DNA of 64,000 nt from Mucilaginibacter gossypiicola (GTDB lineage: Bacteria > Bacteroidota > Bacteroidia > Sphingobacteriales > Sphingobacteriaceae), in NCBI RefSeq assembly GCF_900110105.1, contig NZ_FOCL01000002.1, positions 823,620-887,619 on the forward strand, given 5' to 3'. Shown in pieces: positions 43,839-51,888 of the stretch (position 1 is the stretch's first letter; each line of letters begins with the position of its first letter). Below the pieces are notes generated by a model. The model was not told the DNA's origin. It did no database searches and saw only the letters and a program-made list of their open reading frames with translations. Made by a program: the position numbers and the translations under genes.

Positions 43839-45431
43839 TTATGCAGCCATTTGGAATATTTCTGCCATACATTCGTCCGATTTTTCCTGAATAGCCTTAT
43901 TAATGTCAAGTGTGCTTAGGTCAAAATTTTCTTTATTTAACTCGTAGCCGATATACTTTCTTCCCAATAGTAAAGCTACGCGCCCTGTGGTGCCTGACCC
44001 AGAAAACGGATCGAGAACAACATCACCCGGTTTAGATGTTGTGAGTATTGGAAGAACTGGTAAATAATCGGGAAATAATGCCGGATGATCTACCGTATTA
44101 TCTAATTGCTGTAAATCTTTCTGCCGACCGGATGCATTATTGCCAACTATAACATCATGCACCTTTTGTTCCTCAATAAAATCCTTAAATTTTTTATATG
44201 GCTTGGTTAATAGCCATTTACCCTCTTTTTTATTGCCATCGTCTTTCACATCCCTGTAACCGGGGCCTTTAACCAGTTTGATTGGATTATTATGCCAAAT
44301 CTTAAATTCCTGGTAGAAATAATTATCTGGGTCTTTCACTAAATGGAATATCTTCTCATAAGAAGTATGCAACTTATTAGTTAAAGATTGTGGTATTGGG
44401 TTTTTCTTTTTCCAAATGATTTCGTTAACCAAATACCATCCTTGTTCCTGGCAGAGGGTTAACAATAATTTAGTCGGAATCAACAGTGCTTGTCTATCCT
44501 TGTAAGTCTCACCAATATTTAAGAAGAAAGAGCCACTTTGTTTTAATACCCTGCGAACATCCTTTAAATGGCTTACAAGGTTAACGATAAACTCTTTAGG
44601 GGTTGATTCTAAACCCAGTTCCGGAATGCCATCAACCCCGTTTCCATAATTACGCAAGCCGTAATATGGCACTGAGGTCATTACGACCTGAACAGTCTCG
44701 TCCTCAACCTCATTCATGTTTAGACATGACTTATTAAACAACTTTACACTTTCTTCAATCAAGCTAGCTTTATACAATGGTCTAACAACGTTGCAGCTCT
44801 CATTCTTTAATTTTCGGTAATTCTTTACAAGTTTATCGCCAACGCTAAATGACATTTCGCCACTTCTGACCTTATCTAAAATTCTTAGCTCTTTATGTTC
44901 TTCGGCTTCTTTTTCAAATTCTATTACATTACTAAGCTGACGGAATGATGAACCTGATAAACCTATCATTTTACCTGCACCTTCAAATCTGTCTTTCCCT
45001 TTTAAATTGAAAGTATCGGTTGCGTTATCTCTTTTTAAATCATTTCGTTGTCCCTGTCTCTTTGTTAATAGAGGTAACAGTATCTCAGCTTCTTTTACAA
45101 GTTCTTCCTTTGTCTTCGCCCTTTGCTGATTATGGCAAACAATATTTAGGGCATCGTCCTTACCGTTATCATGAATAACAATGGCATCTAATTCAGCTAT
45201 GCTATCAATTTGATTTATTGCCATCCATCTTCGGCCTCCTGACAATATTTGATTGTTGTGGTTAATAATGACCGGCTCACGTTGTCCTACCTCTTTAATT
45301 GTTATCGCTAAATCCTCAACGGCCGACACATCATTATATGTGTAAATGTTAGCTAATAATGGATGCAGTGACAATAACTCTTTTCTTATTTTAATTACTT
45401 GCGCGTTTGCTTGAACGTAGTTTTTTTCCAT
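43839..45431 (-). CDS. ParB-like domain fused to DNA methyltransferase
   Basis: 530 residues. Residues ~10-130 form a ParB/Srx-like domain (QREPVIINHNNQILSGGRRW). Residues ~235-500 form a beta-class amino-methyltransferase: motif IV reads TSVPYYGLRNYG (the usual TSPPY with Val for the first Pro), DHPALFP near 448 and motif I LDPFSGSGTTGRVA near 473 with SAM-binding Asp474. Order IV before I is the beta class. It probably modifies N4-cytosine or N6-adenine. With the HARE-HTH nuclease in the same element it could form a modification-restriction pair, or it may protect the element. First minus-strand gene from the right junction. Confidence 0.87.
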   Translation of the reverse strand: MEKNYVQANAQVIKIRKELLSLHPLLANIYTYNDVSAVEDLAITIKEVGQREPVIINHNNQILSGGRRWMAINQIDSIAELDAIVIHDNGKDDALNIVCHNQQRAKTKEELVKEAEILLPLLTKRQGQRNDLKRDNATDTFNLKGKDRFEGAGKMIGLSGSSFRQLSNVIEFEKEAEEHKELRILDKVRSGEMSFSVGDKLVKNYRKLKNESCNVVRPLYKASLIEESVKLFNKSCLNMNEVEDETVQVVMTSVPYYGLRNYGNGVDGIPELGLESTPKEFIVNLVSHLKDVRRVLKQSGSFFLNIGETYKDRQALLIPTKLLLTLCQEQGWYLVNEIIWKKKNPIPQSLTNKLHTSYEKIFHLVKDPDNYFYQEFKIWHNNPIKLVKGPGYRDVKDDGNKKEGKWLLTKPYKKFKDFIEEQKVHDVIVGNNASGRQKDLQQLDNTVDHPALFPDYLPVLPILTTSKPGDVVLDPFSGSGTTGRVALLLGRKYIGYELNKENFDLSTLDINKAIQEKSDECMAEIFQMAA

Positions 45432-45736
45432 TGTTTTTAAAGTTGTGGCAAGCGACTTCCTTTTATTTACACGAAGTTTTACCTGATTAAAAAAATAGAA
45501 GTAGGGTTTTGCGAGGGTTCTTCTTTGTCCTCGGAATCAGCAATTAAATAGCGCTCTTTAATAGCTGATTGTTGTTGTTTGGTGATGCAAAACTATAAAG
45601 GAAAAATAATCTATGGAAGAGAAATCACTGATACAATACCGTTTCAATACATTTTTTTAGATCATTTTAATTATTTCTTTTCTGCTATTAATTATTTGAA
45701 TATTAGATATTTATAAAAATATAATGGTGTCAAAAA
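45432..45736. other. AT-rich right end of the element, no gene seen
   Basis: 305 bp with no convincing ORF. It should hold the methyltransferase promoter (minus strand). AT-rich runs lie around 45590-45725. Confidence 0.5.
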
Positions 45737-45777
45737 AAACTGATACAATTATTTGATAAGGGATGTAGCGTTGGTAG
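45737..45777. other. attR (right element junction)
   Basis: AAACTGATACAA (45737-45748), spacer TTATTTGATAAGG, core GATGTA (45762-45767), then comM GCGTTGGTAG. Rebuilt attP has 12-bp perfect arms and matches further inside (TATT and ATnA pairs), 26 bp each side of the core GA. Confidence 0.85.
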
Positions 45778-46463
45778 GAGGAGGGAGCAACCCGGCACCC
45801 GGCGAAATCTCTTTAGCGCACAACGGTGTTTTATTCTTAGATGAACTGCCTGAGTTTAAACGCAGCGCATTGGAAGTGATGCGCCAGCCGTTGGAAGAGC
45901 GCCGTGTTACCATATCACGCGCTAAATTCACTGTTGATTACCCAAGCAGTTTTATGCTGGTGGCCAGTATGAATCCCTGCCCATGCGGTTATTATAACCA
46001 CCCCGAAAAAGAATGTATCTGTCCGCCGGGTATGGTACAAAAATACCTGAGCAAAATCTCGGGGCCATTACTTGACAGGATTGACCTGCACGTGGAGGTA
46101 ACACCCGTTAACTTCAGCGAATTATCGTCAGACCGCGCGGCCGAAAAAAGTGAGTTGATCCGCGATAGGGTTATCAAAGCCCGAGAAATCCAGGTAGAGC
46201 GTTTCGGCAACCGTCCGGATTTGCACGCCAATGCGCAGATGAGCCCACAAATGGTGCGCGACCTGTGTAAGATCAACGTAGCTGGCCAAACCCTGCTTAA
46301 AAAAGCCATGGAAAAACTTGGCCTATCGGCAAGGGCGTACGACCGCATCCTCAAAGTATCCCGTACCATTGCCGACCTTGCCGGAAGTGAAGAAATTAAA
46401 CTGGAACATTTAGCGGAGGCTATTCATTTCAGGAGTTTGGACAGAGAGGGTTGGGCAGGGTAA
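45753..46463 (+). pseudogene. comM: ComM/YifB, 3' half
   Basis: Continues comM from Asp-Val-Ala (45762). It carries the rest of the AAA+ module: [11 protein letters not shown] is Walker [21 protein letters not shown] is the Cys-rich Mg-chelatase loop, and [20 protein letters not shown] with [14 protein letters not shown] is the C-terminal domain. The first three codons (TTG ATA AGG) belong to the element. It lacks its natural start. If translated at all from TTG 45753 it would be an ATPase half without Walker A. Excision would restore the gene. Confidence 0.93.
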
Positions 46464-46473
46464 AATAAAAAGC

Positions 46474-46896
46474 ATGGATTACAAAATAACACCATATGAG
46501 TCTCTTGGAAATATTCCGTTGGGGTTACACAGAGATGAAATAAGGAATCTCTTAAAAGAGACGCCTCATGAATTTTATCGTAATTTCCTTTCCAAAACTC
46601 CAACGGATTTTTTCAAAACATTAGGCCTTTTTATAGGCTACGATGAAAATCTTTTATGTGAGGCAATAGAAATGATACTTCCTGCGAATCCAATTTTGTT
46701 TACTATTGAACTGTTAATACTCCCTTATGAATCTATAGAAGACCAAATTGCTAAATGGGATGACAAATTAGAGAAAACAAACACTGGCTTTACTTCATAT
46801 AAATTTGGCGTAGGCGTGTACGCTCCAAACAAGGACGATTCACCAAACGAAATCACTGAATCTGTAATTATATTCAAAAAAGGGTATTATGATTGA
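46474..46896 (+). CDS. Hypothetical protein, possibly an orphan immunity-type protein
   Basis: 140 residues, soluble. DYKITPYESLGNIPLGLHRDE at the start and DFFKTLGLFIGYDEN plus CEAIEMILPANPILFTIELL later resemble small proteins found as immunity partners in polymorphic toxin loci, but I cannot name the family. It lies 10 bp after comM and was placed between two copies of the comM 3' end. No toxin gene is near. Confidence 0.55.
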   Translation: MDYKITPYESLGNIPLGLHRDEIRNLLKETPHEFYRNFLSKTPTDFFKTLGLFIGYDENLLCEAIEMILPANPILFTIELLILPYESIEDQIAKWDDKLEKTNTGFTSYKFGVGVYAPNKDDSPNEITESVIIFKKGYYD

Positions 46897-46967
46897 CAAC
46901 TGCAGATATTTAGACCCAACAGCAGTAAATACAAGCAGAGAGAATCATTCCTTCTTTTAAAAACCTT

Positions 46968-47405
46968 ATGACACCTAAACCTTTCCTTCTTATCTCAATT
47001 TTATCCCTTACACTCATTATAAGCTCCTGCAAAATGTATTATATACCGGTTGATAGCTTCAGGCAGCAGATGCCAAGTATAGAGACAGTAAACCTAAAAC
47101 AGGTTACTACTAAAGATCCATGGGGACATAAAGAAACTTACAGTACCTATCCAATCGACTCAATAAAATGCTTTGATAAAGATGGGACACCTTATAAGTT
47201 AAAGAACAGTCCTTCCATAGAGATACGTTTTACATACGATGATAACAGGCGCACTACTTTTTACTTCGACCGTATTTGGGTAGTAAAAGATTCTGTTACA
47301 GGCATACGGTCGCATTTTCTAATCATGAAAAAAAGTATATCATTAAATACAGTAAAACTAATTGAAGTGCAGGATGGTCACAAAAAATACAGGTATGTTA
47401 ATTAA
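46968..47405 (+). CDS. Hypothetical lipoprotein
   Basis: 145 residues. Signal peptide with lipobox [11 protein letters not shown], so it should be anchored at the outer or inner membrane. The mature part is beta-rich ([21 protein letters not shown]). No named domain. Also within the segment between the two comM 3' ends. Confidence 0.65.
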   Translation: MTPKPFLLISILSLTLIISSCKMYYIPVDSFRQQMPSIETVNLKQVTTKDPWGHKETYSTYPIDSIKCFDKDGTPYKLKNSPSIEIRFTYDDNRRTTFYFDRIWVVKDSVTGIRSHFLIMKKSISLNTVKLIEVQDGHKKYRYVN

Positions 47406-47423
47406 AACAAAAATGTTTCAACC

Positions 47424-47470
47424 GGCGCAAGTATGAAGCGCAGGCAAAGGGGGCAATGGCTACTTGTGCA
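47424..47470. repeat. REP-like hairpin, copy 1
   Basis: Starts GGCGCAAGTATGAAG and ends GGCTACTTGTGC. The ends GGCGCAAGTA and TACTTGTGC pair. Same unit as 48189-48234 and, inverted, 48509-48555. Confidence 0.75.
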
Positions 47471-47500
47471 TTCTTGGTTGGATCAATGATTTTTTTCACA

Positions 47501-47632
47501 GAAGGGTATGACGTCATCCTCAAAGTATCACGTACTATTGTTGACCTTGCCAGAAGCGAGGAAATTAAGCAGGAACATTTAGTGGAGGCCATACATTTCA
47601 GGCGTTTGGACAGAGAGGGTTGGGTGGGGTAG
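47501..47632 (+). pseudogene. Diverged second copy of the comM 3' end
   Basis: 132 bp align to 46338-46463 of comM: both encode [32 protein letters not shown] and both end in a stop. About six residues differ of forty. The copy is still open in frame but has no 5' part, so it is a remnant. Nothing in it resembles coding use by itself. It probably records an older rearrangement at the comM site. Confidence 0.82.
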
Positions 47633-47639
47633 GCAAGAC

Positions 47640-47806
47640 CGTTAAAATTTAATGTACAAAACCAATTACAGGCCACAGCTGCGCACCAGCGCAAGGACAG
47701 CTTTATCGTTACCGCGCTCCAACACGCGGCAATGCGACGAGTATCGGTCGATAATTAACGACGTGGAGAGCAAGGGATTTAGCGTGGTGACGGCACAAGG
47801 CTACAA
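47640..47806. other. Short unexplained stretch between remnants
   Basis: A 62-codon plus-strand ORF (47652-47840) overlaps the next minus-strand ORF by 34 bp. It has no motif that I recognise and is doubtful. Confidence 0.3.
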
Positions 47807-48139
47807 CTATATACAAGCCTTTTCGTCATCATATTCCTGAAATTCACTTTGATATTCCGTTTTACGCGAAAGAACGGAGAGCACCGTGCGTTCCTTATAC
47901 ATGAGGTTATAGACTTCAAACGTTTGATACTGGTGCAATTCGCTGCGAAGCGATGCGGGATTGCAGCGGGCAAACTGCGGGGCAACGGTTTTCTTATACG
48001 CTTCCAACAGGGTCTCTAAATCTCCAAGCGAGGAAATGCCGTGCGATTCGGGCGAGGCGACAAGCGTGTTGCATCGTTCCTGCAACGCCTTTCCTAAGGC
48101 GTTCATCGGTTGATTGTTAGTATGTTTCAATATCCTCAT
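47807..48139 (-). CDS. Hypothetical protein
   Basis: 110 residues from ATG 48137-48139 (MRILKHTNNQ); the longer frame to 48220 reads through a REP-like hairpin and is rejected. Polar, with Gln/Glu/Tyr-rich segments (YKKTVAPQFARCNPASLRSE). No domain known. GC content is higher than in the element. Confidence 0.45.
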   Translation of the reverse strand: MRILKHTNNQPMNALGKALQERCNTLVASPESHGISSLGDLETLLEAYKKTVAPQFARCNPASLRSELHQYQTFEVYNLMYKERTVLSVLSRKTEYQSEFQEYDDEKACI

Positions 48140-48188
48140 AGTAAATTTAAACCAAACTCGTGTGCCACCAATTGGAGACCTCCACTCT

Positions 48189-48234
48189 GGCGCAAGCATG
48201 AAGGACTGGCAACAGGGCAAGGCCTACTTGTGCC
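48189..48234. repeat. REP-like hairpin, copy 2
   Basis: GGCGCAAGCATGAAGGACTGG at the left (20-base core) with CTACTTGTGCC at the right. It lies 34 bp before the transposase fragment. Confidence 0.8.
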
Positions 48235-48267
48235 TTCTTCGATGACAAACAAAGCTATCACATATAC

Positions 48268-48519
48268 ATGAGTACCAAATATAAATTTCATGATCAGGAC
48301 AAACTCTACTTGGTAAGTTTTTCAGTTGTTTTCTGGATAGATCTTTTTATCAGAAATGAATATAAACGGGTATTGCCCGACAGCTGGAAACATTGTCAGA
48401 AACACAAAGACCTTGAAATATATAGATCGTGTATTATGACCAGCCACGTTCAGATGATTATTGGAAGCGGCGGCCATAAACTGGAAGATAGTATGCGTGA
48501 TATGAAAAGGCACAAGTAG
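48268..48519 (+). pseudogene. REP-associated tyrosine transposase (IS200-like), truncated
   Basis: 83 codons. YKFHDQDKLYLVSFSVVFWIDLF followed by RNEYKRVLPDSWKHCQKHKD is the start of a Bacteroidota RAYT protein. The catalytic HUH motif should read HxH, but here SHVQMIIGS has Gln for the second His. The frame ends after ~83 residues, so the catalytic Tyr domain is missing. The gene is dead by both signs. REP-like hairpins flank it in inverted orientation, as is normal for RAYT elements. Confidence 0.8.
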
Positions 48520-48555
48520 CCATCATACTGTTTCCCAACCCTTCATACTTGGGCC
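48509..48555. repeat. REP-like hairpin, copy 3, inverted
   Basis: GGCACAAGTAGCCATCATAC at the left and TTCATACTTGGGCC at the right, the reverse complement of copies 1 and 2. It overlaps the end of the transposase fragment. Confidence 0.78.
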
Positions 48556-48702
48556 AGCAAAAAACCGCAACAATACAAAACAAAATTTCAATTAATTTAT
48601 ATTTTCAGAATTAAATTCTGTTTTTATTGCTTTTATAAATCCTTATTTCATAATTTAGCTTTAATAAAAAGGAATTAATTCCCGTCCTTAAAAGCAAAAC
48701 CT

Positions 48703-50154
48703 ATGAAAATCGTAAGCAAATCATTCGTCCTTACTCTGCTGCTTTTTATCCGGATAACCGTTTACGCTCAAAACAACACACAGGATAAAATCTCGCAGGT
48801 AGAGAACAACCTTGTTGGCAACGTGCAAATTGAGGGCGAAAAACCATGGAACCTGTTAAACCGCATGGCCTTTTATAAGATACCTGGGTTAAGCATCGCG
48901 GTTATCCAGAACTATAAAATTGCCTGGGCTAAAGGTTATGGCTTTGCAAACGACAGTTCAAAAACGCCTGTTACCACCAAAACGCTTTTCCAGGCGGCAT
49001 CTATTAGCAAATCGCTTAATTCGCTGGGAGTGCTTAAACTGGTTCAGGAAAAAAAGCTTGATCTTAATACCGATATCAACGTTTATCTCAAAAGCTGGCA
49101 TTTTCCTTATGATAGCTTGTCAAAAGGTAAAAAGATCACTATCGCAAACTTGCTAAGTCATAGTGCAGGCTTAAATGTGCATGGTTTTGGCGGGTATGAA
49201 CGCGGTACACCGCTGCCAACCATAGTACAGGTGCTCAATGGCGAAAAGCCGGCTAATTCTCCTGCCGTTAAATCAATGTTTGAGCCGGGGAAACGGTATG
49301 AGTACTCGGGAGGGGGCACCACCATTACGCAGCTGATAGTGATGGACATTACCCATATGCCCTATGCTGATTATATGAAAAAAGAGGTATTAACCCCTCT
49401 TGGCATGACCAGCAGCACCTATGCCCAACCGCCCCGCGATGTAAACCAAAACCTCCTTACGGTTGCCTACAATCCCGACGGCAAACCAATTAAAGGCAAC
49501 TATCACATTTACCCGGAGCAGGCCGCGGCTGGTTTATGGACAAATCCAACCGATTTATCGAAGTATATCATCGAAACCCAATTGGCTTATGAAGGAAAAT
49601 CGGCAAAGGTTTTAAATCAGGAAACAACTAAGATCAGGCTTACTGTTCATGCCGGTAGTAACGTAGGATTGGGCGCTTTTATAGATAAAATGGACAGCAC
49701 CGTGTATTTTAGCCATAGCGGTGGAAATGAGGGCTTCCGCTGTCAATATTACGGCAGTCTGGAGGGAGGCAATGGCGTGGTTGTGATGGTTAACAGCGAT
49801 AATGGTGGCATTATCCAGGAATTGATTAACAGCGTGGCAAAGGTTTATGGTTTTAAAGGGCTATTTCATCCCAACATAAAAAAAGTGGTATCGGTGCCGG
49901 CAGATGTTTTAAAAAGTTATACTGGCAAGTTTTTTATCGGCCCGCCAAGAACGTTAACAATAATTGAAGCCGAAGGTAAGCTTTACGCACAGGCAAGCGG
50001 CGAGGCAAAGCGGGAACTTTACCCGCAATCACCCAAGCGCTTTTTCTTAAAAGATTTACCATACGAACTGGAATTTAACAAAGATGCTGATGGTAAGATC
50101 CATTTGATATTTTATGGTGATGGGGGAAAGCTTGAGTTAAAAAGAGCAGAGTAA
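48703..50154 (+). CDS. Exported serine hydrolase (class C beta-lactamase-like)
   Basis: 483 residues. Signal peptide (SFVLTLLLFIRITVYAQ). Serine beta-lactamase-fold enzyme: S100-I-S-K103 (SISKSLNS) is the SxxK motif, YEYSGGG carries the Tyr of the YxN-like motif, and a late HSGGNEGF supplies the third box. The ~90 C-terminal residues are an extra beta domain (YTGKFFIGPPRTLTIIEAEG). Such proteins are often esterases or D-aminopeptidases; beta-lactam resistance is not implied. Followed by a small lipoprotein gene. Confidence 0.85.
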   Translation: MKIVSKSFVLTLLLFIRITVYAQNNTQDKISQVENNLVGNVQIEGEKPWNLLNRMAFYKIPGLSIAVIQNYKIAWAKGYGFANDSSKTPVTTKTLFQAASISKSLNSLGVLKLVQEKKLDLNTDINVYLKSWHFPYDSLSKGKKITIANLLSHSAGLNVHGFGGYERGTPLPTIVQVLNGEKPANSPAVKSMFEPGKRYEYSGGGTTITQLIVMDITHMPYADYMKKEVLTPLGMTSSTYAQPPRDVNQNLLTVAYNPDGKPIKGNYHIYPEQAAAGLWTNPTDLSKYIIETQLAYEGKSAKVLNQETTKIRLTVHAGSNVGLGAFIDKMDSTVYFSHSGGNEGFRCQYYGSLEGGNGVVVMVNSDNGGIIQELINSVAKVYGFKGLFHPNIKKVVSVPADVLKSYTGKFFIGPPRTLTIIEAEGKLYAQASGEAKRELYPQSPKRFFLKDLPYELEFNKDADGKIHLIFYGDGGKLELKRAE

Positions 50155-50195
50155 ACATTAAAAAATCTCCTCTTGTTGATTTGCAAACGTACTAT

Positions 50196-50483
50196 ATGAA
50201 AAATGCTTCTACACTTAGAAAAATAGGCTTGTTACTGCCTTCATTGCTTATCGTATTAAATGCGTGTCACTCTACTTACAAAAAAGGAGATAGAAGGAAT
50301 GACAGCGTAAAAAACGAACTGATTTCCAGGAAAGGTTTTCAGGATTCAATAAAAAGAGGGCTCACACCCACAATAAGTGACACCGCCCAATATTTTGATA
50401 CAGATAAGATTCCGAATTCCAAACCTGATTCAAATCAAAAAATGCCAGTGGCCCGTATCGATTCATTGAATAAATATCTGTGA
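50196..50483 (+). CDS. Small lipoprotein
   Basis: 95 residues from ATG 50196. Lipobox LIVLNACHS. The mature part is polar and without known domain (KGDRRNDSVKNELISRKG). The frame has an alternate start at 50181. Lies 42 bp after the serine hydrolase. Confidence 0.6.
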   Translation: MKNASTLRKIGLLLPSLLIVLNACHSTYKKGDRRNDSVKNELISRKGFQDSIKRGLTPTISDTAQYFDTDKIPNSKPDSNQKMPVARIDSLNKYL

Positions 50484-50626
50484 TTTTATGGCTTGGCAAG
50501 CCTGAAGTGGAGCAAATTCATTGCCTTTATTTGTTAAATATCCACGCTCAAATGTTAAATCTCTTACTCTCATATATATTTTAACCGGGCAGCCGCGTTT
50601 TATGGTTATCTTTTAAACCTATAACC

Positions 50627-51556
50627 ATGTACCTCAAATACTGCTGCTTATTATTATCTGTAATCCTGGCCTTTTCTTTCGAGAGCAACGCGCAGGACAA
50701 GCAAAATTTCGCTTTTCCGCTTCATGTTGCTGATTCACTATTTGCCGTAAAGCAATATAAAAAAGCGGCTTCGGTTTATGCAACGGTACGTAAACTTAAT
50801 TATGGCGTATTGGATACCGTGCATCTGTATAAAGCTGCAGCCTGCTGGACTGCTACCGGTAAAAGCGACAGTGCCTTTTTATACCTTGAGTTTATTGCCT
50901 ATCATGGTTTTGAAAATGAAGAAAGGCTATCTACCGACCCTCTTTTTACAAGGCTGCACCGCGACGGCCAATGGGAAACCATCTTATCAGCAGTTCATCA
51001 AAACCGGGTAAAGCTTATTCCGTCGGTAGCCCTGGAACTTTCTCAAATGCTGAAAAACTACAGGGATGGATTTGAACAATACCAACAACTGGTTGAACAG
51101 CACGGCAAAAATTCAAAAGAGGCAAAAGCATTTAAATACCGCCTTAGGGAGGTCGATTCTACCAATTTCATCAAAGTATCTTCAATAGTAAACACCTACG
51201 GCTGGCGGGGGAGGGAATACTTTGGGCCCGACGGCCCGGAAGCCCTGATCACCACGCTGCTGCACGCAAATATCGTTAACCAGAAAAAATACTTTTCAAT
51301 AGTAAGGATTGCTGCGCTTAACGGATCGTTACCCGCGGAAGGATTTGCCATAATGGCCGACAACATTGCCTTGTATGAAAACAACACACAAATCTACGGC
51401 ACGCATTTAAGGCTCAACAACGGTCAATATGAAGCATACGCCATAGCCGACGAACCCGGTGTTGATACCCGGCGCAACCAAATTGGCCTATGCACCTTAG
51501 CTGTTTACCTGCAAAATTTCAAGCCCTACAACCAACTATATTATTTTATTAAATAG
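50627..51556 (+). CDS. Exported DUF6624-like protein
   Basis: 309 residues. Signal peptide (LLLSVILAFSFESNAQ). The N-terminal half has TPR-like repeats (FPLHVADSLFAVKQYKKAASVYA). The C-terminal half, with VNTYGWRGREYFGPDGPEAL, LLHANIVNQKKYF and TQIYGTHLRL, fits DUF6624. Biochemical role unknown; presumably periplasmic. Confidence 0.72.
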   Translation: MYLKYCCLLLSVILAFSFESNAQDKQNFAFPLHVADSLFAVKQYKKAASVYATVRKLNYGVLDTVHLYKAAACWTATGKSDSAFLYLEFIAYHGFENEERLSTDPLFTRLHRDGQWETILSAVHQNRVKLIPSVALELSQMLKNYRDGFEQYQQLVEQHGKNSKEAKAFKYRLREVDSTNFIKVSSIVNTYGWRGREYFGPDGPEALITTLLHANIVNQKKYFSIVRIAALNGSLPAEGFAIMADNIALYENNTQIYGTHLRLNNGQYEAYAIADEPGVDTRRNQIGLCTLAVYLQNFKPYNQLYYFIK

Positions 51557-51571
51557 TATGGTTAAGCGCTC

Positions 51572-51751
51572 TTAAAAAAAGCAGGGGCCTCTGCTGCTGC
51601 CTATTGGAAACTTGTTAACCCTGCCATACTGATGATCGCAGTGCGTATGGTCGCGGTACATTTTTTGATGTTGTGGCGTACAGTTTACCACTAATGGTTG
51701 GGTAGTTTCAGTCTTATCAGGCTGACAAACTATCGTAGCTTGTTTTTTCAT
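51572..51751 (-). CDS. Possible small His/Cys-rich peptide (59 aa)
   Basis: Starts ATG 51749-51751 (KKQATIVCQPDKTETTQP). Contains CTPQHQK, HTHCDHQYG and a C-terminal Cys, a suggestive metal-binding or modified-peptide pattern. It is too short for firm identification. Confidence 0.4.
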   Translation of the reverse strand: MKKQATIVCQPDKTETTQPLVVNCTPQHQKMYRDHTHCDHQYGRVNKFPIGSSRGPCFF

Positions 51752-51888
51752 AACGAATCCCCCTGTTTAGATTATACTGATAATTGGTATAATAAATTTA
51801 ACTATAAAAACAGTTATTTACAATAGGTATTACGAGAAAAATAATATTAAAAATTGTGACCATTATTAATTGAACAAAAGATTTTAAA

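Larger units (their letters stand above)
33982..45762. mobile_element. 11.8-kb serine-recombinase integrative element inserted in comM
   Basis: Boundaries are set by the shared GATGTA at 33981-33986 and 45762-45767, by interruption of one comM frame, and by inverted arms TTGTATCAGTTT (33996-34007) and AAACTGATACAA (45737-45748). The interior is visibly richer in AT than the flanks. Gene order: large serine recombinase; HARE-HTH nuclease candidate; small serine recombinase; broken HTH gene; XRE repressor; PAS-HisKA-REC protein; zinc ribbon; SLOG protein; polymerase-like protein; small protein; ParB-methyltransferase. No relaxase, type IV secretion or capsid gene is visible, so it may be mobilised by others or be a phage-satellite-like element. 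Confidence 0.9.

Noticed and set aside
33982..45762. Element as a conjugative transposon or prophage
   Set aside because: No relaxase, coupling protein, Tra, capsid, portal or terminase gene visible.
33141..46463. comM split explained by frameshift or assembly error
   Set aside because: The halves are 11.8 kb apart, share an exact in-frame core, and are bounded by inverted att arms beside an integrase.
48703..50154. Beta-lactamase resistance gene
   Set aside because: The fold is shared with many esterases and peptidases, and the motifs do not single out a lactamase.
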